Shown here piece by piece: positions 51,550 to 59,937 of a stretch of DNA of 64,000 nt (positions are counted from its first letter, which is position 1; every line of letters begins with the position of its first letter). Source of the DNA: Catenulispora sp. EB89 (lineage in GTDB: Bacteria; Actinomycetota; Actinomycetes; Streptomycetales; Catenulisporaceae). The notes under the pieces were generated by a model. It was not told the DNA's origin, ran no database searches, and was given only the letters and a program-made list of their open reading frames with translations. The DNA lies in contig NZ_JBGCCU010000023.1 of assembly GCF_041261445.1 (NCBI RefSeq), positions 124,001 to 188,000 on the forward strand, read 5' to 3'. A program made the translations under genes and the position numbers.

Positions 51550-52935
51550 TCACATCGGGTGGCGCTCGGTCCAGTCGGTGGCCCGCTGGTAGGCGTCGCC
51601 GGCCCTGATCAGCAGAGGTTCGTCCAGGTGCCTGGCAACCAGCTGGAACGAGAGCGGCAAACCCTTGTCGGTGAACCCGGCCGGGAGAGTGATGGTCGGG
51701 CTGCCGGACATGTCGAAGGGGGTGGCGAACCGGATGAAGTGGGCGAGTCCTTCGGCGGTGGAGAACTCCTCGGCTTCGTCGGCCAAGGTGAAGTCGGCGC
51801 GCGGCTGCGTCGGGATCACCAGCAGATCGATGTCGCGGAAGAGCGTGGCGAGCGCGCCGGTGAAGGCGAGGCGTTCGTAGTGCCACTGCATCAAGTCCAT
51901 CGCCTGCACCGCGCGTCCGGCTTCGAGGGTTTCGGCGAGCCTGCCGTATCGCGCGGCGTCGGCGGGATAGGTGGCTTCATGCGCGATCGCGGCCTCGACG
52001 GCGCAGATCGAGCCCCAGTGGGCGACGACTCCGCTGTAGTCCGGCAGCGATACCTCTCGCAGCGTGGCGCCCAGGTTCTCCAAGACCCGAGCGGCGTCGC
52101 GTACCGCGTCGACGACAGCGGGATCGCAGCCGGTCTCGTTGTAGCGGGTGTCGATGCCGATCCGGACGCCGGCGATCCCGCTCCCGAGCCCGTCGAGGTA
52201 GTCCGGCACCACGGCGGTGAGGGCCGTGGGGTCGAGCGGGTCGGGACCCGCGATGACACCGAGCAGCGCGCCGGCGTCGGCGGCGGCCCGTGTCAGGGTT
52301 CCGACATGGTCCAGGCTTTCCGCGAGCGGGGTCATCCCGTGCCGACTCACCCTGCCCCACGTCGGCTTGAGGCCGGTGAGCCCGGTCGCTGCCGCCGGGA
52401 AGCGGATCGAGCCCCCGGTGTCGCTGCCGAGAGCGCCGAAGCACAGCCCGGCAGCCGTCGCGACGCCCGAACCGCTTGAGGACGCGCCGGCGTAGTAGTC
52501 GGTGTTCCACGGGTTGTTCGGCGAGGTGATGTCCGGGTGGTGATGCGCGAGCGCGCCTTCGGTCAGCTGCAGCTTGCCGAGCAGTACGGATCCCGCGTCG
52601 GCGAGGCGCGCGACCACGGTGGCGTCGGCCTCCGGTACGCGCTCGGCGTGCAGTGGCATGCCGGATGCGGTCACGATGCCGCCGGTGTCGAAGATGTCTT
52701 TGACCGCAATGGGAATTCCGTGCAGGGGACCGCGGTAATGGCCCGCGAGGATCTCCTTTTCCGCGCGGGCCGCCTGGGCCAGTGCGAGTTCTGCGGTGAC
52801 AGTCGCATAAGAGTGCAGCTGGGGGTCCACCAGCGCGATCCGGTCAAGCATCATGTGGGTCAGCTCCACGGGGGAGATCTGGCGCGTTCGGATCGCTTCT
52901 GCGGTTTCGATGAGCGTGTCGTAGTGGATGTCCAT
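51550..52935 (-). CDS. Amidase-signature family amidohydrolase
   Basis: 461 residues. The Ser-cisSer-Lys triad is visible: Lys in HGIPIAVKDIF (about 79), the cis-Ser in GASSSGSGVATAAGLCFGAL, and the nucleophile Ser in GSDTGGSIRFPAA. The C-terminal region GSPTITLPAGFTDKGLPLSF is typical. It hydrolyses an amide of unknown identity. AGGGAAA precedes ATG 52935. It lies 33 bases after the MFS gene, so the TetR-MFS-amidase group is probably one transcriptional unit, consistent with uptake or efflux plus hydrolysis of one compound. Confidence 0.92.
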   Translation of the reverse strand: MDIHYDTLIETAEAIRTRQISPVELTHMMLDRIALVDPQLHSYATVTAELALAQAARAEKEILAGHYRGPLHGIPIAVKDIFDTGGIVTASGMPLHAERVPEADATVVARLADAGSVLLGKLQLTEGALAHHHPDITSPNNPWNTDYYAGASSSGSGVATAAGLCFGALGSDTGGSIRFPAAATGLTGLKPTWGRVSRHGMTPLAESLDHVGTLTRAAADAGALLGVIAGPDPLDPTALTAVVPDYLDGLGSGIAGVRIGIDTRYNETGCDPAVVDAVRDAARVLENLGATLREVSLPDYSGVVAHWGSICAVEAAIAHEATYPADAARYGRLAETLEAGRAVQAMDLMQWHYERLAFTGALATLFRDIDLLVIPTQPRADFTLADEAEEFSTAEGLAHFIRFATPFDMSGSPTITLPAGFTDKGLPLSFQLVARHLDEPLLIRAGDAYQRATDWTERHPM

Positions 52936-52968
52936 AGACGTTTCCCTGTCTGGGCGAAAGCGGGGTAA

Positions 52969-54417
52969 TCAGCGACTGGCTGAAGGCGACCTGCGCGCCG
53001 GCAGGTTGCGCCAGGCGACGACGATCGCGGCGAGGCAGGCGATCGCGGCCAGGGCCACAGCCGCGGACGGGCCCGCGGAATGGTCTGCGGAATGGTCCGC
53101 GGAGGAGATCGCGCCGAGCAGCGCGACGCCGAGCACACCGCCGGTCTGCCGAGCGGCGTTGAGGGAGCTGGACGCCGCGTTCCGGTGCTCGGCACCGGAG
53201 TACGACATCACCGCGAGCGTCTGGGCCACAGCCGTCACACCGAGGCCCAGGGCGAATATGACGAACCCGGCGGCGATCGCTATGTACGGAGCCTTACCAG
53301 GGACGAGGGCGAGAACCACCAGACCGGTTCCGGACAACGCCATTCCGATGCACAGCCCTGTCCGCGGCCCGCGTCGAGCCACAAAGGCGCCACCGCCGAG
53401 AAGGCTGACGGCGATCGCGGTCAGCGTCACGGGAAGGAAGGCCGCACCGGTGCGCATGGCGGAGTAGTGCCGGGTGCTTTGGAAGACGAAGGTGTAGACG
53501 AGGAGCATGCCGTAGAGCGTGAAGTTGTAGACCGCGCCGCTGAACAGCCCTGCGAGGACCGGGCGGGCAGAAAGGATGCTCGGCGGCAGCAGCACCTCGT
53601 CCCCGTGCCGGCCGCGCCTTCGCTGCACACTGACAAAGGCCACGAGTACTGCCGTGCCGACGAGAAGCGGGCCCAATACCGTGACGGATCCCCAGCCGGT
53701 GAGGCTCGTCTCGACGAATCCGTAGACGATCGCCGCCAGGCCGATCACCGCGAGCAGTTGCCCGGACAGGTCGAACGGGACCGTCCTCTTGGGCGCCTCC
53801 GCGACGTACCGGCGAACCAGGAATCCGGTGATCGCCACGACGGGCACGTTGAGCAGGAAGACGCTGCGCCAGCCGAGGCTGTCCACCAGCAGGCCGCTGA
53901 GAAGCGGGCCGACGGTGAATCCGATCCCTCCCACGCTCACCCACACCGACACGGCCCTGGCCCGGGCGGCCGGCTCGGTGTACTTGTGGGCGATCAGCGC
54001 CAGCGGAGCAGGGGCCAGCAGCGCGGCGCCCAGGCCCTGAAGGGCGCGGAAGGCGATCAGCTCGTCCGCTCGGGCGGCCAGGCTGCACAGCACCGATGCG
54101 ACGGCGAAGACCGCCAGTCCGATCAGATAGCTCCTGCGCGCCCCGATGCGGTCTCCGATGCGGCCGCACGTGAGCAGCAGCACAGCGAGCACGAGGGTGT
54201 AGGCGTCCACGACCCACAACCCCGCGGCCGCATCGGCATGCATCCGTGTCCTGACGACCGGCAGGGCCACGTTCATCACGTTGGCTTCCATCACGATCAA
54301 CGCGGTGCCGAGACAGAGCCCGAAAAGGCCCGCGTCCCAGGCGTGGGCCCGGGTCCTGGGCCGGACGTCCGACGGGGGGACAGGCGGTTCGGTGGTCAGA
54401 CAGGACTGAGACGACAC
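52969..54417 (-). CDS. MFS transporter, DHA2-like
   Basis: 482 residues from GTG 54417 (MSSQSCLTTEPPVP), with GAGGAG upstream; the TTG at 54432 is a poorer start. The motif-A region is CGRIGDRIGARRSYLIG, and motif C lies around GGIGFTVGPLLSGLLVD. The N-terminal helix ALIVMEANVMNVALPVVR has Glu where DHA2 pumps usually have Asp. Fourteen helices are expected. It is likely an exporter under TetR control. Confidence 0.9.
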   Translation of the reverse strand: MSSQSCLTTEPPVPPSDVRPRTRAHAWDAGLFGLCLGTALIVMEANVMNVALPVVRTRMHADAAAGLWVVDAYTLVLAVLLLTCGRIGDRIGARRSYLIGLAVFAVASVLCSLAARADELIAFRALQGLGAALLAPAPLALIAHKYTEPAARARAVSVWVSVGGIGFTVGPLLSGLLVDSLGWRSVFLLNVPVVAITGFLVRRYVAEAPKRTVPFDLSGQLLAVIGLAAIVYGFVETSLTGWGSVTVLGPLLVGTAVLVAFVSVQRRRGRHGDEVLLPPSILSARPVLAGLFSGAVYNFTLYGMLLVYTFVFQSTRHYSAMRTGAAFLPVTLTAIAVSLLGGGAFVARRGPRTGLCIGMALSGTGLVVLALVPGKAPYIAIAAGFVIFALGLGVTAVAQTLAVMSYSGAEHRNAASSSLNAARQTGGVLGVALLGAISSADHSADHSAGPSAAVALAAIACLAAIVVAWRNLPARRSPSASR

Positions 54418-54495
54418 GACGCTCCTCAGCAAGAAGTGGTCCGGCGGCGGGCATGCCGATCGGCCCGGTACTACCGGGGCTGATCGGTCCGGGTG

Positions 54496-55083
54496 CTACC
54501 GGCCTTCGTGAGTGGCGAGCCGCAACAGCTCCAGTGCGCCCTGAACGGCGCGGTCGAAAGGAACGACCGAACCTTCTGCCCGGGCGAGCGTGTATCCGCC
54601 CTGGATCACCGCCGAGAGCGCGTAGGAGATTCCGGCCGCGTCCAGGTCGTCCCGGAACTCGCCGCCGGCCTTGCCCTCCTCGATCGCCGCGACCAGACAT
54701 TCGTGCAGCACGACGAAGGTCTCCCGCACCGGTTCGCGCAGTGTGGCGTCGCCGGCGATCTCCGGATCCGCCGCCAGCCGCCCGATCGGGCATCCGCGCA
54801 GGGCGTCGCGCTCCTTCAGCAGGTAGGCGGCGATCCGGTCGTATGCCGGCCCCTCGCCGGAGAGGATTCGGCGCACCTGATCCTGCATCTCGCTCGCCGC
54901 GCGTTCCTCCGCGGCGAGCACCAGATCCGGCTTGCCGTCGAAGTGGTGGTACATGCTGCCCTGCCCGACCCCGGCCGCCTTCCAGATCGCGGTCGGGCTG
55001 GTGCCGACGTAGCCGCGGTCCCACAGCAGCTGGCGGGTTCCTTCGATCAGGCGGTCGCGGGCGTCGCTGGTTCCTCCGGTCAT
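54496..55083 (-). CDS. TetR-family transcriptional regulator
   Basis: 195 residues from ATG 55083 (MTGGTSDARDRLIEG). The HTH includes RGYVGTSPTAIWKAAGVGQG and SMYHHFDGKPDLV, a typical TetR/AcrR sequence. The C-terminal domain matches the TetR_C_33-like type (RGCPIGRLAADPEI). A 22-bp near-perfect palindrome lies eight bases upstream of the start. It is the first gene of the TetR-MFS-amidase group, and two short direct repeats (54458-54477, 54482-54502) overlap its end. Confidence 0.9.
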   Translation of the reverse strand: MTGGTSDARDRLIEGTRQLLWDRGYVGTSPTAIWKAAGVGQGSMYHHFDGKPDLVLAAEERAASEMQDQVRRILSGEGPAYDRIAAYLLKERDALRGCPIGRLAADPEIAGDATLREPVRETFVVLHECLVAAIEEGKAGGEFRDDLDAAGISYALSAVIQGGYTLARAEGSVVPFDRAVQGALELLRLATHEGR

Positions 55084-55090
55084 GAACCCA

Positions 55091-55112
55091 ACATACATAC
55101 TAGTTTGTATGT
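55091..55112. promoter_or_regulatory. 22-bp TetR operator
   Basis: ACATACA and TGTATGT arms flank a central ACTAGT. Only one base pair breaks symmetry (positions 55098 and 55105). It is AT-rich compared with its surroundings and lies immediately upstream of the TetR start. Confidence 0.85.
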
Positions 55113-55120
55113 CAGCAAGG

Positions 55121-55537
55121 CTAGGGGTTCGGAGTCCTCGTCGAGGCATTGTGCAGCGCCACGTGCCGACCGGCATCGCCCAGCTCAGGCGGTGCGGCGG
55201 CCAGAATGCCGTCGATCGCCTCCTTCGAGCGCTCCAGCTGCGCGATGGACGCCGCCTGCCGATCCTGCTCGCCGGTCAGGTGGGTGAGCATCTCCAGGCA
55301 GGTCGGCACCAGCCGGCCGGCCTGGTATTCGGTGCACGGCAGCACGATCCGGATCGTCGCCGTGTTCAGCCCGGCCGCGAGCAGTGCCCGGATGATCTCG
55401 ACGCGCGGTACGTCGGACTCCTCGAACGTGCGGTGGCCCGCTCCGGTACGTCGCGGCGTGAGCAGCCCGCGCTCCTCGTAGTAGCGCAGCAGTCGTTGCG
55501 CGACCCCGGTGCGGTCCGCGAGTTCCCCGATCTGCAC
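55121..55537 (-). CDS. MerR-family transcriptional regulator
   Basis: 138 residues from GTG 55537, with GGAGG upstream. The N-terminal winged HTH has MQIGELADRTGVAQRLLRYY, EERGLL and RTFEESDVPRVEIIRALLAAG; the rest is the dimerisation helix EMLTHLTGEQDRQAASIAQL. No conserved metal-binding Cys cluster is visible beyond PTC and LPC. It is divergent from an SDR gene whose promoter has the 19-bp spacer typical of MerR control. Confidence 0.92.
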   Translation of the reverse strand: MQIGELADRTGVAQRLLRYYEERGLLTPRRTGAGHRTFEESDVPRVEIIRALLAAGLNTATIRIVLPCTEYQAGRLVPTCLEMLTHLTGEQDRQAASIAQLERSKEAIDGILAAAPPELGDAGRHVALHNASTRTPNP

Positions 55538-55559
55538 GTGTGACCTCCGTCACCTAGCC

Positions 55560-55590
55560 TTGAACTTCACATGGATGTCAGGTCCTAACG
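55560..55590 (+). promoter_or_regulatory. MerR-type promoter with 19-bp spacer for the SDR gene
   Basis: TTGAAC (55560-55565) and CTAACG (55585-55590) are separated by 19 bases. An imperfect dyad, ACNTNACAT-N2-ATGTNANGT, fills the spacer. This is the classical geometry in which MerR proteins activate by twisting DNA. Confidence 0.65.
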
Positions 55591-55628
55591 TCGAGCCACG
55601 CAACACGAGGCGAGATGAGGAGATTCCC

Positions 55629-56288
55629 ATGGCAGGAGCAGTCGTTGTCGGTGCGGGTCCGGGGCTCGGGGCCGCGGTGGCGCGGCGGTTCGCCCGCGAG
55701 GACATGCCGGTCGCACTGGTCGCGCGCAGCCCTCGCGTCCTGGACCTGGCCGACTCGCTGACCGGCGAGGGTCTCAAAGCCCTGCCACTGCAGGCCGACA
55801 GCACCGACGAGTCGGCCCTGCGCGCCGCCCTCGACGCGGCCGTGGCCGCGTACGGCGTTCCCGACGTGCTCGTCTACAACGCGGCGATCATCCGCCAGGA
55901 CCGCCCCGGCGAACTGGACATCGCGCAGCACCAGCAAGCGTGGACGGTGAACGTGCTCGGCGCCCTGCAGAGCGCGGCCCACATCGCGCCGGAGATGGCA
56001 CGGCAGGGCCACGGCACGATCCTGCTCACCGGCGGCATGCCGCGACCGGACGCCCGGTACACGAGCCTGTCGCTGGGCAAGGCGGGCGTACGTGCCCTGA
56101 CTCAGCTCCTCGACGAGGAGTACGGGCCCGCGGGCGTGCACGTCGCGACCGTCACCGTCGACTGCCACATGGTCGCGGGCACGGACTCCGATCCCGCCCT
56201 GGTCGCCGAGCACTACTGGACCCTGCACCAGCAGCCGCGCGGACAGTGGCAGAGCGAGATCGTGCACGTCGGCTCGACGCAGGTCTAG
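55629..56288 (+). CDS. Short-chain dehydrogenase-like protein with atypical active site
   Basis: 219 residues from ATG 55629, with GAGGAG eight bases upstream. The cofactor loop is VVVGAGPGLGAAVARRF, followed by VYNAA (for NNAG) and TILLTGGMPRPDARYT. The usual YxxxK reads LSLGK in SLSLGKAGVRAL, so Lys is kept but Tyr is replaced by Leu; a Tyr three residues earlier might not substitute. It is controlled by the adjacent MerR regulator. The substrate is unknown. Confidence 0.85.
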   Translation: MAGAVVVGAGPGLGAAVARRFAREDMPVALVARSPRVLDLADSLTGEGLKALPLQADSTDESALRAALDAAVAAYGVPDVLVYNAAIIRQDRPGELDIAQHQQAWTVNVLGALQSAAHIAPEMARQGHGTILLTGGMPRPDARYTSLSLGKAGVRALTQLLDEEYGPAGVHVATVTVDCHMVAGTDSDPALVAEHYWTLHQQPRGQWQSEIVHVGSTQV

Positions 56289-56349
56289 GCGATCCGTGTC
56301 GGCGCCGTTCTCCCGCCCTGATACCCACCGTCGTCGTTAGGCTCCAGAC

Positions 56350-56793
56350 GTGACAGAACTCGCAGACTTCGCCCGGGTGGCCGCCGGCGACCACGGCCTG
56401 TGCATCGCCTCCACGCTGCGGGCGGACCAGACGATCCACTCCTCCCTCGTCAACGCCGGGGTGCTGGCCCACCCCACGCTCGGCCACGACGTGGCCGCGT
56501 ACGTGGCGATCGGCGGCAGCAGGAAGCTGACTCACCTGCGCGCCAGGCCGCACGCCACCCTCACCGCCCGCACCGGCTGGGAGTGGGCGACCGTCGACGG
56601 AACCGCCGAGCTCATCGGCCCGGACGACCCCTACGCCGGCATCGACGGCGAAGCCCTCCGACTCCTCCTGCGCGCCATCTTCACCGCGGCCGGCGGCACC
56701 CACGACGACTGGCCGACCTACGACCGCGTCATGCTCGAAGAGCGGCGCACCGCCGTCCTGATCACCCCGGGCCGCGTGTACTCCAACTCCTGA
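56350..56793 (+). CDS. Pyridoxamine-phosphate-oxidase-like split-barrel flavin/F420 protein
   Basis: 147 residues from GTG 56350. HSSLVNAGVLAHPT, RKLTHLRARPHATL and WATVDGTAELIGPDD are the strands of the FDOR split barrel. It probably binds F420 or FMN and reduces or binds small molecules. No preceding gene is close enough to show an operon. Subgroup assignment is uncertain. Confidence 0.82.
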   Translation: MTELADFARVAAGDHGLCIASTLRADQTIHSSLVNAGVLAHPTLGHDVAAYVAIGGSRKLTHLRARPHATLTARTGWEWATVDGTAELIGPDDPYAGIDGEALRLLLRAIFTAAGGTHDDWPTYDRVMLEERRTAVLITPGRVYSNS

Positions 56794-56851
56794 CAGGGCG
56801 ATCACGCGAACGTCGAACGCGGTATCAGACTTCGTGCATACCCCGCGACGT

Positions 56852-57748
56852 CTAGCACCAGCTGCGGCGCCGCGCGAGATCCCGCGCGGCGCCGATCAGC
56901 ACCGCGAGCGCGGCGGAGTCGTTGTCCCGCCGCCACACCAGCTGTAGGTCGAGCGTGGGCAGTTCGTCGCTGATCGCGACGGACGCGGTGCCGATCGGTC
57001 CACGGCCGGCCACGCTCGCCGGCACCAGCGCGAAGCTGCGCTTGTCGCTCAGGTCGAGGTGGCCCAGGCCGTGGACCGGACTCTCCCAGTATTCGAAACG
57101 CTCTCCGGTCCCTTCCAAGGCCTTCATCATGAAGTCGTGGCGGCCGGGCGCCAGGCGCCGTGCCGGATGGCACAGCCGTTGTCCGGCGAACTCCCGCAAC
57201 GCGACCTCGCCGCGCTCGGCCAGGGGATGGCTTTCACAGACCACTGCGACAAGTCGTTCCGCACGTAGCAGCTCGCGTAGATAGGTCGGGCGCTCGGGGA
57301 TATCGCGCGAGAGTACGAGGTCGTATTCGCCGGCCGAAAGACCCGCGTCCAGGTCCGGGCTCCAGCCTTCGTGGACGTCGACCGTGACGCCGGGACAGCA
57401 CCGCGCCATCGCGGCTACCAGCTGCGGCACGGTGTCGAAGACCGCCGAGTGGATGTAGCCGACGCGCACAGAGCCGACCTCGCCGCGCGCCGCCGACACG
57501 GTCTGCTCGATCATCCGGTCGGTCTCGGCGAGGATCCTGCGCGCCGAGGCGACGAACACCTGTCCCGCCTCGGTCAGGTGAACGGCCGGTCGCCGCTGGA
57601 AGAGCGTCACGCCCAGCTCGCGCTCCAGGTCGCGAATCTGCCGGCTCAACGGCGGCTGCGCCATCATCAGCCGCTCCGCCGCGCGCTGGAACCCGCCCTC
57701 GTCGGCCACGGCGATCACGTAGCGCATGAGACGGAGATCGATCGCCAT
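56852..57748 (-). CDS. LysR-family regulator divergent from the UbiX/UbiD genes
   Basis: 298 residues from ATG 57748 (MAIDLRLMRYVIAVADEGGF); the frame extends upstream without conserved sequence. The HTH is QRAAERLMMAQPPLSRQIRD with LERELGVTLFQRRPA. The effector domain includes GSVRVGYIHSAVFDTVP and EYDLVLSRDIPE. It probably activates the UbiX/UbiD operon, 103 bases away, in response to an aromatic acid. Confidence 0.88.
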   Translation of the reverse strand: MAIDLRLMRYVIAVADEGGFQRAAERLMMAQPPLSRQIRDLERELGVTLFQRRPAVHLTEAGQVFVASARRILAETDRMIEQTVSAARGEVGSVRVGYIHSAVFDTVPQLVAAMARCCPGVTVDVHEGWSPDLDAGLSAGEYDLVLSRDIPERPTYLRELLRAERLVAVVCESHPLAERGEVALREFAGQRLCHPARRLAPGRHDFMMKALEGTGERFEYWESPVHGLGHLDLSDKRSFALVPASVAGRGPIGTASVAISDELPTLDLQLVWRRDNDSAALAVLIGAARDLARRRSWC

Positions 57749-57851
57749 ACCCGGAGGGTATCCCGAGGTGCTGTAACCGGTCTTGGACCGGGCGCGGCGC
57801 CCCGGATGACACTGGGCTCGGTGATCAGGCCGTGGACAGGGAGGTGACGCG

Positions 57852-58415
57852 ATGGAACCGGCTCGGCTCGTCGTGGGGATCAGCGGGGCGACCGGGATCG
57901 CGTACGGCGTGCGGCTGCTCGAACTGGCGCGGAAGGCAGGGGTCGAGACGCACCTGGTGGTCACCCCCGCCGGGCAGCAGACCCGCGCTTACGAGATCGA
58001 CCTGTCGGCCCGCGACCTGGCGGCCATGGCAGACGTCTCCTACCGTCCGGCGGACATCGGTGCGGCGATCGCCTCCGGATCGTTCCGGACCGCCGGGATG
58101 GTCGTGGCGCCGTGCTCCATCAGGACCCTGTCGGCCATCGCCTACTCCAACGGCGACAACCTGCTCACCCGCGCCGCGGACGTGACGCTGAAGGAACGGC
58201 GCCGCCTGGTGCTGCTGGTCCGCGAGACGCCGCTGACGCTCGGGCACCTGCGGGCGATGACCGCCGTGACGGAGTCCGGGGGCGTCGTCATGCCGCCGGT
58301 TCCGGCCTTCTACCTGCGGCCCGAGAGCGTGGACGACATCGTCGAGCACACGGTCGGGCGGGCTCTGGACCTGTTCGGGATCGACGTGCCCGACCTGCCC
58401 CGATGGGGCGGATGA
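57852..58415 (+). CDS. ubiX: UbiX-family flavin prenyltransferase
   Basis: Makes prenylated FMN, the cofactor of UbiD decarboxylases, from FMN and dimethylallyl phosphate. 187 residues. The FMN loop is VVGISGATGIAYGVRLLE, and APCSIRTLSAIAYSNGDNLL and LKERRRLVLLVRETPLT are family hallmarks. GGGAGGTGACGCG leads to ATG 57852. The UbiD gene follows after 16 bases. Confidence 0.95.
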   Translation: MEPARLVVGISGATGIAYGVRLLELARKAGVETHLVVTPAGQQTRAYEIDLSARDLAAMADVSYRPADIGAAIASGSFRTAGMVVAPCSIRTLSAIAYSNGDNLLTRAADVTLKERRRLVLLVRETPLTLGHLRAMTAVTESGGVVMPPVPAFYLRPESVDDIVEHTVGRALDLFGIDVPDLPRWGG

Positions 58416-58431
58416 CATGAGAGGAACACCG

Positions 58432-59916
58432 GTGAAGCACCTGCGCAGCCTGCGCGAGTTCATATCCGAGCTGGAAGACGTCGGCGAGGTTCGGTCGATC
58501 GACGCCGAGGTGGACTGGAACCTGGAGATCGGGGCGGTGATCCGCCGCTCCTACGATCTGCGGGCCCCGGCTCCGTTGTTCACGAACATCACGGGATATC
58601 AGGGGACTGGTTTCCGTGTTCTCGGCGCGCCGGGCGGTCTGTCCGGCACGGCGCATCCCCTGGCCCGGATCGCGCTGTCGCTCGGGCTTTCCGCCGACGC
58701 CGGCGGCCAGGAGATCATCGAGACGGTCGTCGCCGCGCGGGACAAGCCGGGGATCCCGCCGGTCGTCGTGGACCGGGATTCGGCGCCGTGCAAGCAGAAC
58801 GTGATGCTCGGCGACGACGTCGACCTGTTCCGCTTCCCGACGCCGCTGATCCACGGCAACGACGGCGGCCGCTACCTCCAGACGTACGGCATGAACATCG
58901 CCAGGACCCCGGACGGATCGTGGACCAACTGGTCGATCAACCGGATGATGATCCACGACGCGAAGACCCTGGCCTGCCTGATCCCGGCGCCGCAGCACCT
59001 GGGCGTCATCCGCGCGCAGTGGGCCGAGCGCGGCGAGCCGATGCCGGTCGCGCTGGCCCTCGGCGTCGAGCCGGGGCTGCCGTTCGTCGGCGCCTACCCG
59101 CTGCCCGAGGGCGCCGACGAGGCGCACTTCCTCGGCGCGCTGTTCGGCGAGGGTGTCGAGGTCGTGCCGGCCGAGACCGTCGACCTGATGGTGCCGGCCA
59201 CCGCCGAGATCGTCGTCGAGGGCTTCATCGCCTTCGACGAGACGGTGATGGAGGGCCCGATGAACGAGTACCCCGGCTACAACGCCACCGACCGCTCGCC
59301 CAAGCCGGTCTTCCACGTCACCGCGATCACCCACCGGGACGACGCGATCCTCCCGGTCGTCGCCGCCGGCCCGCCGGTGGAGGAGGACCACACCCTGTCC
59401 GGCACGATGCACGCCGCCGAGATCCTCCACAAACTCCGCGCAGCCGGCCTCCCCGTGTCCTCGACCTGGTTCTCCTACGAATCCGCCATGCACTGGCTGA
59501 TCATCGCCCTGCGCTCGGACTGGCACGAAACCACCGCGACCCCCTCCGCCGACCTCGCCCGCAAGATCGGCGAAGTGGCCTTCGAAGGCAAGGCCGGCTA
59601 CGGCGCCCCCAAGATCCTCCTGGTCGAGGACGACATCGACATCACGGACGTCGACGACGTCGTCTGGGCCTTCGCCACCCGCGCCCACCCGGAACACGGC
59701 GAGGTCCACTTCCCGGCCGAGCCGCACGTGCAGCTGTCGGTCTACCTGTCGGAGGCCGAGGCGCACTCCTACCGGGCCGGAAAGGTGCTGTACAACTGCC
59801 TCCTCGCGGACCTCTTCCCGAACGGCGACCGCCCGGTCAAGGGCAGCTTCGCCAACGGATGGCCGCAGGACGTTCAGCAGCGGGTGCTCGACCGCTGGCG
59901 GGAGTACGGGTACTAG
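58432..59916 (+). CDS. UbiD-family prenyl-FMN-dependent decarboxylase
   Basis: 494 residues from GTG 58432 (MKHLRSLREFISEL), with AGAGGA seven bases upstream; ATG 58417 is possible. Family features are NWSINRMMIHD, containing the conserved Arg, FLGALFGEGVEVVPAE and VMEGPMNEYPGY, containing the Glu residues of the active-site ionic network. Reversible decarboxylation of an aromatic or alpha,beta-unsaturated acid is expected; vanillate, 4-hydroxybenzoate, phthalate-like or other substrates cannot be separated here. Operon with ubiX under the divergent LysR. Confidence 0.92.
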   Translation: MKHLRSLREFISELEDVGEVRSIDAEVDWNLEIGAVIRRSYDLRAPAPLFTNITGYQGTGFRVLGAPGGLSGTAHPLARIALSLGLSADAGGQEIIETVVAARDKPGIPPVVVDRDSAPCKQNVMLGDDVDLFRFPTPLIHGNDGGRYLQTYGMNIARTPDGSWTNWSINRMMIHDAKTLACLIPAPQHLGVIRAQWAERGEPMPVALALGVEPGLPFVGAYPLPEGADEAHFLGALFGEGVEVVPAETVDLMVPATAEIVVEGFIAFDETVMEGPMNEYPGYNATDRSPKPVFHVTAITHRDDAILPVVAAGPPVEEDHTLSGTMHAAEILHKLRAAGLPVSSTWFSYESAMHWLIIALRSDWHETTATPSADLARKIGEVAFEGKAGYGAPKILLVEDDIDITDVDDVVWAFATRAHPEHGEVHFPAEPHVQLSVYLSEAEAHSYRAGKVLYNCLLADLFPNGDRPVKGSFANGWPQDVQQRVLDRWREYGY

Positions 59917-59937
59917 CGACGATGTGTGATTCCTTCG

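Noticed and set aside
54458-54502. Two GATCGG-to-CTACCGG direct repeats of about 20 bases
   Set aside because: They are imperfect and overlap the TetR stop codon; noted only in that entry because no function can be supported.
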